A DNA stretch of 64,000 nt from Decorospora gaudefroyi (taxonomy: Eukaryota > Ascomycota > Dothideomycetes > Pleosporales > Pleosporaceae), in the NCBI GenBank assembly GCA_010015605.1, contig ML975352.1, forward strand, positions 1 to 64,000. Reading direction: 5' to 3'. This document shows positions 20,175-33,672 of the stretch, piece after piece; the first letter of the stretch is position 1; every line of letters starts with the position of its first letter. A program made the position numbers and the translations under genes. The notes beneath the pieces were generated by a model. The model did not search any database and was not told the origin of the DNA. It saw only the letters and a list, made by a program, of their open reading frames with translations.

Positions 20175-22226
20175 CCCAACAGTCGAAGGAGCTCAACTCT
20201 GTTCAACGACGTGAAAAAGGTGATAAGCAGAGTAAGCAAAAAGAACAGAAGGGTAAGCAAGACACGACGAAACGAAGGTAGGTAAGGGAGGGAGAAGGAT
20301 CGGGGTGTTAATGGCAGTTCAAAAATCTGGCGGATCCGCGCATGTTTTAAGCTGCGTGTCGCAGGTGGGTACGGATATGCCCAGTGCGTGTTACGTCCCA
20401 GCACTAAAACCTTGGGAGTCCGGGACAGCCGTATCCCTGCTAGGAACGCGTGAAAGTGAGGGGACGGTCCCTGTTTGATCGCCAGTACTTGGAAACAAGC
20501 GAGCGAAAGACGTACGCTTGTGCCGCGGAACGATTGCATTTCTTCATTTCCTTGTGTTTCCTGCAATCGATAAGAGATGAGCTGGCCGGTGTTGGGTACA
20601 AAGAGACGGGGATGATCCTTATTGACGACGACGGCCCGAGATCGTGAGTTGTTGGTAACTTTTTGGAAGAAGACTGTGTACTCCCATTATTATTGCAAAG
20701 TCTCCGTTCTTGTTTGTTTTTTGTTGTTGTTCCTCCCCACACGCGACGCGTTGTGCAGGTGTCCGCTTGCCGTCGGTGTGTGACGGCATCCTGCATACTC
20801 AAGGAGGTTCTAGCATCCGCTCTCCTCCCAAGCCTGAACCCGTTGAGAACAGCCACTGCGGTCGGAGTGTCTTCCGCTCGCCATGTTCCTCAACCGGCCC
20901 AGACGCACCTCATCCGGACAGTCCAGACGCGATAAACCTTGCAGTCGTTCCCTTTGGCAAGCCTCGAGCCAGCCCATAGGAACACGTTCTCTAGCACATG
21001 AAGCTTACCGTGTCTCCATAGCTTAAGCGACCTGTCTCGAGACCCGGCGCTGCGTTTGTGATGCCAGAATCTGCGACAGGTGACCATGTCTCGAAGCGGG
21101 ATAGCCTGACTTGCCGAGCTTTCTGACGGCAGTCCAGCGTTTCAGACGGAACGAACGCGCAACGGATGTGGATGCACTTATTACGATGCTAGGCGGAGCT
21201 GTAGCAACGTTGGAGCTTGGTGATAGTGTACCAAAGATAGATGTGCAATGTGCTCGTTGTCTGTGAAACAACCTCGGGGGGTGATTGAACGGGCGTAAAG
21301 CTTGCCGGTGTTCGAGTGCTTATTACTCCTAGGTTTGACAGCAAGGTCAAAAGTACCAGTTAGCGACTCAAATACGACGTGCACTTGCTACCGAGTTTGT
21401 GGGGAACGTCAAGTCGTGTACTAGATCTGCAAGCTCTCTGTTGGGCGTTGAGGAAGGGATGATGGCTGCAGTGGAGCTTCGAGAACAGTGATTGTGCCTT
21501 CCCTCAGGTAAGTTCGCGAAGGTTGTGAAAGTTTTTTTTTCTGGTTCAGGAGTATACCTTGGGATGGTAGATACTAGGCATCCGATGCACATGCTATCGA
21601 ACTGCTGTCCTACCATGGTACTGTACAGAACCGCGGAACGTTAAGTGAGTTCGCTGAACGTGCTATCGAAAACGTGATTTCACGATGAACGTTGAGTAGC
21701 GTACCAGATTTCGTACGCACATTATCCGTGTTCAACGGCACTTCAATTACCACCACATCTTCGATAAACTTTCAAGGAACCACAAAAACCAAGAATCGGA
21801 CTTATAGCTGGCAGGAGAAATCAAGTCTATGATCCGTAGGTGAAATGTAAGGTATTCGCATCGATCGCTCAACGCCGACGCTATGCAATGCCCAAAGTTC
21901 AACTCCATCATCGCCATACCATTCATACGCCTGTCCAAGCACTACCCTCGCACTTTTTCTACCCATTGCAACCCAACGACCCACTGAAATGTCAGTCATG
22001 GTGTTGCGTCGCGGCCCATACTGCTCGCAATGTATTCGTTCATTTCAGACGTTCATGCAACAATCTCCGTATCGTGCACTCAGATTCCTGCATCCCAATC
22101 GTCCGACCATTCCCCAAAAAATACCCCTAGCCTCTTTGCTTGATGTGACTGATGTTCGCAATGCTATGCCTAGACACGCATCATGACGCCGGGAAGATCG
22201 TGCTGCAGGGAAGATCGTGCCCCAAA

Positions 22227-25200
22227 CTAACTGCGCCTCCGCGTGGTAAAACTCCTCCTAATGCTTTCACCCCATGCAGAATTGTCAAGCACCTCCAAGA
22301 CATCGGCTGCACTGACCGCACTATTCGCCCGGCTGCGGTTGCTTGCCTGTCCAGGATCGACTTCGAGCGGACTGGGTGGCCGACTAAGCGCAGAGGCAAA
22401 CTGCCAATCTTGCTCCCCACTAGATATCGAGAAGGGAGACGGTTGTGGACTTGCTCTTGTAGGTGAGCTCGTGGGTGTATGTTGTATGGAGTTTGTTCTG
22501 CTTCGAGCCTGGGCGGAGACTGTGTCGAGACTGGTATGCGGTGGTGACGGGGAGCGGCCGGGGGAGTTGAGCGGCGACGGAGCATGGAGATCTTGCGGCG
22601 AGAAGAGTGGGCTGCCGCTTGCAGAACCTTGACCACGCTGGGTTTCGGTGATATCTTCGGCGTCAATGAAAATCTCGGGTACCGTAAACTGTGGTATCGT
22701 TGCCATGCGGCCCTGTTTCTTTCTCTCCATAGCGCGGCGGAATCGTCGTGCCCAGTACAGTGTGTCGAAGAAGCCCACGACGACGTTGCGGCGAACAGCT
22801 TCTTCGACCCTTTGTAAGCGAGCCCTGCGCCGCAAGAACTCTTCTAGTCTAGAAAGGCATTAGCCAGCCTCCAATAGTTGAGTGAATACACAGAACATAC
22901 CTCAGGCTTTTGTTGTCATTAATGACCTTGTAGTGAGCCAATATCATCAGGAGTGCCGAGAACTGAATGCCTTTGTCTGGGTCGCTTGAGACGAGCACCT
23001 CTTCATAGAAGATGTTCATGCGATGTCGTCTGCGACGTATATCGCCAACAGGTAGTAGAGTCAGACGACGGTTCAGTTTGTCGAGATCTATCTCTGGTGC
23101 TGGCTCGCGGCCTGTCACAGGCAGATTCGACTCCCGTCGAGACATGACTCCACAGTTATCGATCAGCGAACGGATGGTGAAGTCGCCGTCGTAGATGCGC
23201 ATTTCAAATATACCAGAGAGTTCCTAGGTTTGTCAGTGGTGCCTTCACCCTATAATCGTGCACTACTTACACCAAGCAACCTTGGGAACACATCCCTTGA
23301 GATGTAGCCCGTCCCATTAGGATCAAACTCTGCCCAAGCTTGTTTGAAGCGACGGATCTCTTCTCGGCTGATGACAGACAGTCCGCTGCTCCGTTGGTAC
23401 ACATAACTGAAGCTCTCATATATCAACGAGACGAACAAATTGACGAAAATGTACATGCTCAAAATGTTCCAGGTGATGAAGAGAGCTCGCGCCCACTCAG
23501 GGCTGCCACAGTCACTGTTGAAGTACTCATCTCCTACTGTGCAATAAGGTTTGTCGACGTTGGCGAAGTCTTCCATGTACTCATTCCAGCCTTCGCCACC
23601 ACTCATCGTGAACAGGAAGATGAGCGCTTTAGGCACAGTTCGGAAGTTTCTGTTCCCAGTTTCATTAGGTCCGAATCGAGTGAGACCGAAGGTTTGTGTG
23701 AGCGCGATAGCGTAAACCAAGAAGAGAACAAACCAAGTAGCGAGGAGGTTGGCGATGGCCGCTAGACTCGCTGCTGCGGTCTTGAACAGCTGGTCGAGTT
23801 GATTGTTTCGAGGAATAAGTAGAAGGGCGATTGAGACTAGACAGAGCTTGTGGAGCTGGACGAACACCCTAACATCAGCCTTCGCTAACACAAGAATAGA
23901 AGTCACGAAAGTTCCCGTTACAGCGAAGATGGAGAACATGTCCCAGGCGCTTTTTCGAAATCGATGCCAGGAGAGACCGACAATTCGGATGACCATGTTC
24001 GCAATGAAGGTGACTGTGAGCGCAAGGAAGATGTAGTCTGGGCATTGTCAGTGTAAACCTCTACTATGCAGCACGTATTGGTTACCTATGGCAGTTTCCC
24101 AAGGGCCGTAACCGGGGTACCACTCTAGACAAAGCAACAGAAGGTGCAGTATCAGAACGCCTGTGATGAACCTCTGCCAGTGCCCGGTTTTGGTAACCGC
24201 TCTCCGATAACACCATTCTTCCCAGCTCTCGCGTTGCTTAGTGGATGATGGTCGTTTAGATGGGGAGACTTGGCGAAGCAATTTTCGCAGTTCGAGCCAA
24301 GAACGCTGGTCTGTCGTAAGGAAGGCCACCCCGGTCTGTTCGGTATAGTTGCGCATGAAGACGGAAACGAACAAGGTCAACACGAAGACCGCGCCAAGTA
24401 AGTTGAAGATGATGAAGTAGACGGCGTTTCCTTGAGAGGCGTAGGGCTCTGGCATGGTGTAAGTCCCAGTGATACTCATCGCATTCCACATGACGTCCGT
24501 CCATCCCTCTTGAGATACGATCTGAAACAAAATGAAGAGCGAGTTTCCAAAGTTGTCAAAATCGTAATAGGGATTGGCAGCCTGACGTGGGGCCAGAACG
24601 TCCCAATCAAACGGTGTGCTGTTATATTCGCCAACACAATCCTTGAGACTGTTGCTTTCCAAGTCTCCGTCATTGCAAGACTGTAGCTGGCCGACGAATA
24701 AGTTTAGACCGTAGATGGCAAACGGGATCAACAAGCTTAGGGAGACAAAGGCAGCCTAAATACGGTAAGCAGCGAGAATTGAGGAATATACGTGAACTTA
24801 CTGAAAAGAGTTTCCACCATCCTCGGACGATCAACGAGTGGAAGTGGTTCCGTGCACTGTCGCTGATGTTGAGCAATCGAAGGGCCCTCAAAGCTTTGAA
24901 GGCACCCACGGTGCGAGTGACTTGACCCTCATTCATGAAGGCTGTACCAACGTTGATCCAAAGGGTTATCAAGACTACCCCGTCTATAAATCCCCAGGAG
25001 CCACGGAAGTAGGCGTTCGGTGTCCAGAAAAAGCCATCGGCAATGACTTTGATGAGGGCCTCGATGCTGAAGAGGAGAGCGAAACCCATATCTACCCATA
25101 CAAACCAGTTCTTGACACTGAATTTATGAGTCATGAAGTACTCTCGCTGATACAACGGCGTCGTGACGCATGCCAGTAGTACCATGGCGATAATGGCGGC

Positions 25201-28200
25201 GTAGATGAAGGCCGAGAATGCGTACCAGACAGGGACGGAAGGTGCAACTCCCTCGATGCGATCACCCCCGCGGCCAGGACCTACGATTCGCTGGCAGAGT
25301 TTGCGAATTGGGTTGTGAGGTCGGAAGAGAAACAGAGATACGTTGTAGTTCGGATGATTCCGTAGGTACTCGCGCTGAGCCTTCTTTCGCTTTTCTGTGG
25401 CTGAGACGACTTCTTTAGCCATTCTTCTAGGATCCAAATCCTCGTATGCACGGCCGAAGTCTAGGGGAGCATAGAAAGGATTTGGTTCTCGATGAACAGT
25501 TCGGCGAAGAAACCTTTGCCAGATAGTCGACAAAGTTCCTGAGCCGACTATGGTCTTGGCGGGACGGATACCGGGCCGAGGGTCTTCTTCTTGCGGACTA
25601 TCGATGCCGTGGCCCTCATCCAGAAAATCTCGTACGACTGCGTCTTTGAGTAACATCTCGGTGGCGGCAGAACCGTAGTCCAGCGGATCTCTACGACGTG
25701 CTTGTCCAAGCTTGAAAATCGACGACAGTGACAGGTTGCTATAAAGGTGAGTGAACGGTCAGAAAGAAAACCAGTCAGATTCAACCTACCCTGTGGATGA
25801 ACTCAAGCCATCCTCTTTTTGTTGAAGGAACGCTTTGACTTGCTGTAGGCGCTTTTCGTCTTCGGAAACATCGAAGTTCTCTTGGATGACAGCGATAAAC
25901 ATGTTCAAGACAATGACTTTGCTACCGTTAGCTTGAAACCTCGCCATTGGTGCAAAAAATTGACTTACGGTTTGCGAAGATGAACCACAAAATGCAGAAA
26001 GATGCCCCTATCCAAGCCGTGCCATGTTCTTTTTGATAACCAGTAACGGTGTATAAGATACCAGTCCAGTTCTCACTGGAGAAGATCTGGTACATGCCGA
26101 GGAAGGAGTTGTAGATGTCGAAGAATGGAATAGGAATCGTTTCACCATCTTCTTGCTCGGGAATTTCGCCACGGAATAGCTGGGAAGCAAAGATGGATGC
26201 CAGGAATGTCAAGAGAAACACGAAGAGGATTAGATTCAATAGACCACCGGCGTTCCCGAAAACTATCATCTAAAAGCAGGTTAGCCAACACATGAAAAGG
26301 TACGATGTCCACTCACAATGAGGTCTCGTGTCATCGGGACGGCCAAAACCACGCGATAAACACGAAGAATTTGAAAGATGGTTAGCCATGCATAGGCTTT
26401 CCCATTGTACGCTTGTTTGATAGCTGGTATTTGGATGATCGCGGTGATGAGAGCAATCAAGAAGTCAGCGACATTCCGCTTGCTCCTAAAGAAGTGTCTC
26501 CGATCGACGGCGAGCCGTATAAGAATCTCCACGAAGAGTATGAGGGTGACGATAGTCTCCGCTGTGTTGATGAAAGATCGGCGAAAGTCGCTCATATTAG
26601 CGCTTCTCATCATTTGCGAGACCAGCCCAAAAGCTATCACAAATACCCATACCCATGAGGTCTTGTCATATAGACGCTTGAGACTGCTGACGCGGTGCTT
26701 CTCGTCCTCGTTCTCGGCGTCGTCTTCTTTGATCTCCTCTCCAGTAAATGCACTAGTCTTGCTTTCTTCTCGGATGATTTGGAAAGACGAGGTGATGACC
26801 GCGATCAACAAAGAGATGAGCCACAAACTTAGAATCAGTATCCCTACAATGAAGAATAGAGAACTGATCAGGTAGTCGGTATCCGCCACAGTGTAGAGCA
26901 AGTCTGACCAGGTATTAGATGACATGATGACGAAGACCAGTTCAAGAGACTGGAGGATATTGTCGAAGCTTTGCGTATCGTTGAATGGATTGGAGCCCTC
27001 AACACAAAGTGAACCCTTCGGACATAGATAACCTTTGCCGTTTTTAGGTCCATCTGGGTTACCTGGAGCGGGTATGTATCCTTGCGGATGATATCCTGGA
27101 ATGTCTTGCAACTGGCCGCCGCAGAACTGCTCGTCGTTGATGAAGTTCTCCGACCCATCTGTACCTTGCCATACGCAGTTTCTTCTAAGACTTGATTTGA
27201 AGCTCTGGACACCAACAATGGAGAAAAGGAGCCAGAAAAAGCTAATGAGGAATGCGACATTGACCAGCAAAGGCGCAGCTTTCTTCAAACTCCGAAGTAT
27301 AACCTTGAGCGAAGTCAGTATCAGGTCCCGTCCATTCACGACTAGGACTTACCGAAGTACCGCTGGTGAGATTCAGGAGACGGATGATGCGCAAACAGCT
27401 CAACATGTCGAAAACCAGTATGACGCGGCTATTGTTGATCTGCAATACGCCCAAGAGGAATGAAATCCAGAAAGACACTACGGCAACGAAATCGGTTCGA
27501 TTAAAGGAGTGTCTCAGATACGCTCTGTGTGCCAGCCGAACGCGTTGCTGTTCCCGGACGTCTCCAGGACCTATGTCCGGGTGTATCTGTGCGGTAGTGA
27601 AGCTCCGCAATACCGAAGGCTGTTGAGGATCTTGCACAGGCTCGCTGTCTGTTCCAGATCGTTTGTGTGATGGCTGTCGTTGGGGACCTCCGAACAGTTG
27701 GTTGGCTTTGATCATGACGGCTTCCCGCAAGCCCACCTGTCGATTGATCGTACTATACTCGACTGGATTGACAATGAAGCCGGATACAATGATACGGACG
27801 AAGACCTCCAACGTGTAAATAACGAAAAGACCTAGCAGAGCGTAGTCGATGCCGCTGAAACTGGCGAGAGTTTTGCTGCGCCCAGGATCGTATTCTGCCT
27901 TTGTGCGCGCATCTACGGCTAGTAGGACTGTCTGGATGACGATTAGGAGTAGGAGCAAAGGCTCGGTAGCGGGATGCACAAGCAAATCGCATAGTTTGAT
28001 CCTCAGTTTGCTGTCGGCCGGGAAGATGCCTAAGCTTTTCCCACGCAAAGGGTTCGGAGGGCGTTGCCATGGAAGACTTGGCCGTCGTTGAAGGGGCACA
28101 GGAGACGGCGGCTTCTCGATGGGCGTGGATGGTGCAGGCGAGGCAGGACCATCCGTGGTATATTCAGGGAGTGCTGGAAACGAGGGTGGCCCGGCAAGGC

Positions 28201-29062
28201 GGGCATGGCGTAGTGTCGACTTTCTTCGTATGGTCCGCTCGGCGACCTCGGAATCATTGCTGACGTTGACGACACGCTGGGACATATTCCGCATAATGGT
28301 ACCGGCCCGGTGCAATGGCGATTCAAATTGACCAGGCGATAACGAACGCTTCCTTCCTCTTGAATCCCTGAGGTTCCCGGTCGCAGCCTCGAACTGGCCG
28401 ATATCATCGTCATGACGGCCTACTGGCGAGGCGTCTCCCGGACTCAGAAAGCGCACGCTCTGGAAACTCGATCGGTCTTGCTGGTTCGGGGAGGAGGAAG
28501 CTACAGCCCCGCTGATGGGCTGAAGATGATACGGGTCTGTCAGCCGGGCGGTATCATCGTAGGTGGGCGAGAAGTAGCTCGGGTCTTGGGCGGCGGATCG
28601 GTCGGCATAGGGCTCGGGTTCGTAGGGCGTGTAGGACATTTGCGACGACCCTGGTGTTGGTATCGGTGGTGATGTATCGCCCTGAAAGTCCATGCCCATG
28701 CCAAAGCCTATGGCAGCCTGGAAGGCGCCCGCGTCTATGGGCGAGCCCGCATCGTCATCATCGACCCTTCTTATCCCGCTGTTGTTCTCGGACGACAGAC
28801 TGGTGTCTATTTGCGGGCGGCGCGCATATCGCGTCGGACTGGGCGAGACCTCGGCAATGGGCGAGTACTGCGAGTCTCGAAAGTGGCCTCCTGTTGCTAT
28901 CGCGCCCGTCCGGCTGAGCAGATTGCGGCCGCGGTCGCTGAGGGTGCGTCGGTGCTGTTGCGGCGCATCGTGGTCGGCATCGTCGGGCGGGCGATTGAGG
29001 TTTTGCAGAGGTATCGACTGAGCGGTATGGCTTCTGTGGTGGCTGGGGTCCGGGTAGGACAT
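22227..29062 (-). CDS. cch1: Cch1-type voltage-gated calcium channel alpha subunit
   Basis: Nine minus-strand exons: 29062-27353, 27303-26317, 26269-25969, 25931-25790, 25738-24802, 24755-24086, 24037-23271, 23223-22901, 22848-22227. They total 2152 aa, close to the family's usual length. A disordered 360-residue N-terminus is followed by four six-helix repeats. Pore loops read VIMSSNTWSDLLY (I), IFSSENWTGILY (II), IVSQEGWTDVMW (III) and TMSGGEGWNEYM (IV), so the filter is Asn/Glu/Glu/Glu, as known for fungal Cch1. S4-like segments include CLRIIRLLNL and LRVYRVVLAVPMTR. After repeat IV there is an EF-hand-like WAEFDPNGTGYISRDVF. Cch1 sits in the plasma membrane with Mid1 and imports Ca2+ during stress and polar growth. 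The intron between exons 3 and 4 is only 37 nt, and that junction is the least certain. Confidence 0.94.
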
Positions 29063-30177
29063 TGGGGCGTGCTGGTCTGCTCGTATGCGCCGCCTTCAAC
29101 TCAGCATCTGGCCGCGACTCTTCAGCTATGCCAGAAAGGCTATTGCGCGACCATGCAGGGTCCAGACGGAAGGAAGCAAGTGGCGGTGGCGGTGGGATAG
29201 CGCTGTACGCAGAAGTCCAAGGGCGGGCGTGGTGTTGGGTGTCGTGTGTTTGCTATCTAGGAGAGTAGTGGTCCGGAGGGATGCCGCATCGTGGCTGTTG
29301 GCTTGCGCATAGGATCCACTCGACAGGGATGTCGCGAGTGAAGACTGTTGGAGGCTGAGCCGACGGATATTTTTAAGTTAGCCCCTTCAACGTCGTGCTA
29401 TCCGCTTTCCTGTACGGATACTAGCACGAACGGATACACCCTTGCTGTACGGCTGCAGAGGGTAGCATGTTGCTCTACCCTCCTTTTACTGCACTTGTAT
29501 ACCACGGCACACGGTATCACCACTCACGGCCCCCACAAGTCGAAACAGCTGACGGCTTACACCGTACTCTGCAACACACATGCAGATGCCCCTGGTTCTC
29601 GTGCGCCGCATCAGCCACACTGTGAGGCGCTGTCATGGGGCCCAGTACGGACTCCGGAGTGCCTGCTCCTAATGCCAATGCTAATGCTAATGCTAACAAT
29701 CAGATACCTAGCAATGATTGCGCGAGGGTATTCACAAACAGCGTCACAGAAGTCCAATGCTTTGTACAGTAGGTACCTAGGTAGCTCTAAAGCGCCCGTA
29801 GTTGTAGATTTCTAGACACACAATGAAGTGAAGCTCAGGAGGGCTCTTATTAATTGTGCTTGGAACAAGATATATTCCTCCAGACGCGTAGACACAACCC
29901 GGTTGTACCGGTCTAGGGCGCGCGTAAATTATTTGATGAACGGGAACCCGCCTTGCCGCTTTGGGCACTCCCGACGCGACCGACTTCATTTCACCGAAGA
30001 AGGAGATGCACAATCACATCACCGTCTTGACCGCGAACCCAACCGCCGCCCACCACCGCCGCCAACAACCTCTCCATATCGCTATCTGGACATCCGCGTA
30101 TTCGCCCAACTGACTCAGCCTCTTTGAACCCCTTTCGCACGCCGTCGGCACGCGTCACGCCGCCACGTACCGCCGCG
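29063..30177. promoter_or_regulatory. Divergent promoter region of cch1 and the PHD gene
   Basis: 1.1 kb between two divergent starts. It includes a short ATGCTA tandem near 29668-29697. ORFs here (for example 29348-29815) lack recognisable content. No defined promoter element seen. Confidence 0.45.
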
Positions 30178-32883
30178 ATGCCCTCTCGCAAACGCGCCGC
30201 CGAAGAAATGGCGGCAGAGGAGCCCGCCGAAGAGCCCAGCACACTACAGAAGCTGCGCAACATGTGGCAGTTTGCCAACCTGGCCCAGTACATCAGCCTC
30301 TTCGGCGACGCAGTCAGGATCGACAAGGACTTGGATATCGAGGTACATGCAACTTGCGCCCGGCGTCGCTACGACTGCGCCGGGCCTAGGCTTGATAGAA
30401 CCGCAGCTGACAAAGCACCAGGAGTTGGAGTCCGAATGCCTGAAGCCCCAGCCCTCGGACAGACTCGCGCAGATCGGCCTCGCGCTGCTGAAGCATGTGT
30501 CGTCACACAAGGGACTGACGTGCGTCCCTACCATTGCGCCTGTCGCATGCCTACTAACCCCATGACAGACCCGAAATCTTCGATGAGTATACGCGCCGCC
30601 AGTACGTCGCGAAAGCGCCCGCCCGCAACCCCTTCGGCGAGGAGGAGGAACCCCACCCGTTTCACGACTTCGATGTCTTCACAAAGATACGCGTGCTTCA
30701 ACAGTTGTCGCTATGGACACTCAACAACCCAAACTCAATACGGGAGAAGATTGCTGCGACAGAAAAGGAACAGGCGCTCTGGGTAGGCATCGCCCCAGTG
30801 CTTCTCGGGAAATGGCTGACGTGGTTTCTAGCGCATGGAGCCCACAGGCTGGGACGCTCAGGAGAGATCACTGTTTGTCCTTGACGATAACCGCATGTAC
30901 AGGCTCACAGATCCGCCACCCCCGCCCCAGGCCACGAAAGCCAAAGCAAAAGCCAAGTCAAAGAAATCGAAAGCATCTCGATCCAGCAAACGGCAAAAAA
31001 TATCTACCCCGGAGCCCGAGGAGCCCATGGAGGGACACGCGGCGGCTGAGCAACGCACCGAAGAAGCTGACGACGGTCTTGGGGGCAAGATCTGGGAATG
31101 TATCTGCGTCACCTTGGAAGACTACCAGGAGTACATGGGCAGCATCCGGAAGAGTCGTGATCCCAACGAGAAGGTACTATACAAACGACTGCAGGAGGAC
31201 GTCGTCCCCGTTCTGGAGAGTCAAGCAGAAGAACAAGCGAGGAAGCAGGCCCGCAAGATGAGGGAGTTGGAGAACATGCAGAAGCTGGCCATGGCAAAGC
31301 GCTCGTCCCGAATATCGTCACGTCTCGAGAAGCAGAAAGAGATTGAGGAAGCCGAGGCCGTACAACGCAAGAGGCAGGAGGAGCTCGCCAAGGCCAAAGC
31401 AGAGCAAGAGAAGCAGAAGAAGTTGGAGGAAGCCCATGACTCCCGCAGAATGACGCGAGAGCAGCGATTGAAGGAGCGAGAGACGGCCAAGGTTCTCAAG
31501 GAAGAAGAACTGCGCAGGCTTCAGGAGAACGAGCAAAAGCTGGCTTCCAACAATGCCAGGTTATCTGAGCGACACCTCAAGGCTATGATGAAGAAGCACG
31601 AAAGTGATCTCAAGAAGCTCAACGAAGAGGATGACTGGTTCTTCGACTGCGAGAAGTGTGGGACCTATGGTTCCAACTTAGTGGGTTACATGTTCAAATG
31701 TCTCTGCTCTCGCTGACCGTAACAGAACGACAACACTCCGCAGATATCATGCGAAAAGTGTACCGTCTGGCAACACATGAAGTGCCATGGCATTACTGAA
31801 GAACAGGCCGACGACCCAGGCTTCGTCTTCATTTGTACCTCGTGTAAGCGTAAGGAGGGAGAAGCAGATCGGCCGAAGCTTCCCTCGCTGAAACTACGCC
31901 TTACCTCCCAATCGCCGTCCTCTCGCAAGCAGGCCCGAGCAAACGGTGTCGGGTCTCCGTCGTCGACACGTCAACTCGAAGCGGTCCAGATACCAGCACC
32001 GAGAGAAGCCGCTTCACAAGACTACCAACCGCGCATGCAACCTGCTCAGCCTTGGGTCGATGGTCCAAGTCTCTCCCCACGCGGTCAAGCTCTTGGTCCA
32101 CCCGGCATACAGAGGTCAGAAGCCGCTTACGGATCGCCGACCAAAGGTGCCAACGGCAGCTTGTCATCCCCCATACGACCGCGACCATTGTCACCCCGGC
32201 AGCCTGGTGGAAACAATTTTCCTACCTCGTCACCTCCGCCCTATGACTTACAGCGGATACCGAGCAGCCCCACGAAGAGCTTTCAGATGTCGCGCCCTCA
32301 GCAGAATGGCAGCTCATTTAGTAGTTCGAATCCCTTTAGCTCAAACCCATTCGGCCGCCCACAGCCAGCACCCTACGTGCGGAGCTTCAGTCGACCGGCA
32401 TCTGCGGCGGGCCCCGGTGGCTCTCCAGTGAAACATTCACCAGCCGCCTCGCCGCGGCCAGCGAATGGACTACCGACTACATACAACTTCAACAGCCCAC
32501 ACTCGTCCTTTCCCCCGAGCTCCGTCCAACGACCGTCCTTCTCGCCCACCAAACACAGTTCACCCGCGCCCCTCCCGGCCAACTTATCCTCGCCCGCCCC
32601 GGCGCCCATGAGGATAGCACCGTCGCCGTCGTCACAGATGCCTGCGCAGGTGCTGCCCGATCCGATTCCAGCGCCATCCAAACATGATGGCATGCGGCCG
32701 GTGTCCAGTCATCAAATGTCCGAAACGCCCATCTTCCCGCCCATCAAGAGTCTGAATCCTCTAGCCGGCCCACAGATCTTGGACCCGCCGACGAAGAAGC
32801 AAAGTCCGACACCAGACAAGCTTCAAGGCGCGACCAATGGACTGTCGGGATTCGGGAATGAGAATGGGAGTAGTAGCCAGTAG
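30178..32883 (+). CDS. PHD-finger chromatin protein with N-terminal DDT/WHIM-like region
   Basis: Five exons (30178-30342, 30422-30519, 30569-30782, 30832-31680, 31726-32883) give 827 aa. The N-terminus after the basic start has LRNMWQFANLAQYISLFGD and ELESECLKP, a helical region resembling DDT-type domains; FTKIRVLQQLSLWTLNN and later WDAQERSLFVLDDNRMYRL resemble WHIM motifs of ISWI partners. A Lys-rich stretch and a long charged coiled coil follow (about 300-425). A PHD finger lies around 430-485: CEKCGTYG, ISCEKCTVWQHMKCHGI, FICTSCKRK (C4HC3 pattern, split by an intron). The last 330 residues are Pro/Ser-rich and disordered. Inferred role: histone-tail reading in a chromatin-remodelling complex, nuclear. 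The ATG at 30178 is the first in frame. Confidence 0.88.
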
Positions 32884-33672
32884 GATGGTATCCTGACAGC
32901 TTGATTATAGAAACGAGCTCAAGGGCGGCGTGGGGATATATAGACGCATTCGGGGATTCTAGGCCTGGAAGCCTTTCAGGCAGGCTACGAGATGATTCCA
33001 GTCTTTTTTCTTACCGATTTTCGAACTGCATAGGTTGTTGTTTCGGTCTTTTTTTGACATTATTCCCCCAATGATTGGGGTCCGGGGTTTGGGGGGTGGG
33101 GGGGGGGGGGGGGTTTTCTTGCTTTTCCTATGCATTGTTGGCGTTTTGGCTGCAGTGGCGAGACTGTCTTTGAGCATGATACAGGGCTGGGGCAGGGGCT
33201 AAAGCATCATCTTCCCCCCATTGTTTTTTTCTCCCTTGGTTGCGTTCTCCTTCCTTCCTCCTGCTGTGCTAGGATCCAAGGGGCCAATTGTATTTGTATT
33301 ACAGTACTTGACGCATGATAATAGATGGACAGTTTTTGTGCATCGTTCGGGAAAGATGACTACGACAATGGAATTGCTACAGTTAGTAATTTTCGCCAAT
33401 CCTAGTTTTGGTTTGTGTTTGCTTAGGTGGTATATCCTGCCTGGCCCATGCACTTTTTTGGGGGGGAGAGAATATCGTCTCGTCACGTATATACCTATTA
33501 ACGCCCTTTGTCTTTGTGGTAAAACTCGCAATATCTCGAGCACAGTTTCGCTATAGGTAGCTACTAATATCCAACCCCCTTAATCCTCAACAACCAAACA
33601 TACAAACAGAAACAAACAAAAAGACTAGTTCCATACACCCTATTCATACATCCCCCCGCTGCCTCGCCTTAC
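32884..33672. other. Intergenic, between convergent genes
   Basis: 3' flanks of the PHD and HIT genes. It holds a G-rich tract (33091-33113, almost all G). A 111-aa plus-strand frame at 33221-33556 overlaps a similar minus-strand one and shows no recognisable features. No gene seen. Confidence 0.55.
33091..33113. repeat. Poly(G) tract
   Basis: Twenty-two G residues interrupted by one T, in the 3' flank of the PHD gene. Confidence 0.9.

Larger units (their letters stand above)
19772..22226. other. Gene-poor stretch with microsatellites
   Basis: About 2.4 kb between the small gene's start and the cch1 stop. It contains a (GGTA)n run near 19795-19813, (AG)n at 19829-19850 and (AT)n at 20152-20174. 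The largest ORF (19910-20566, minus) runs through the (AT)n tract as a YIYIYIY stretch and has no recognisable content. I see no gene; it should hold the promoter of the 129-aa gene and the 3' UTR of cch1. Confidence 0.5.

Noticed and set aside
19910..20566. 218-aa minus-strand ORF
   Set aside because: Crosses an (AT)n tract (YIYIYIY), has no ATG-led conserved part and no recognisable domain.
29348..29815. 155-aa plus-strand ORF in the cch1/PHD promoter
   Set aside because: No conserved-looking segments; contains the ATGCTA tandem as an MLMLML run; consistent with chance.
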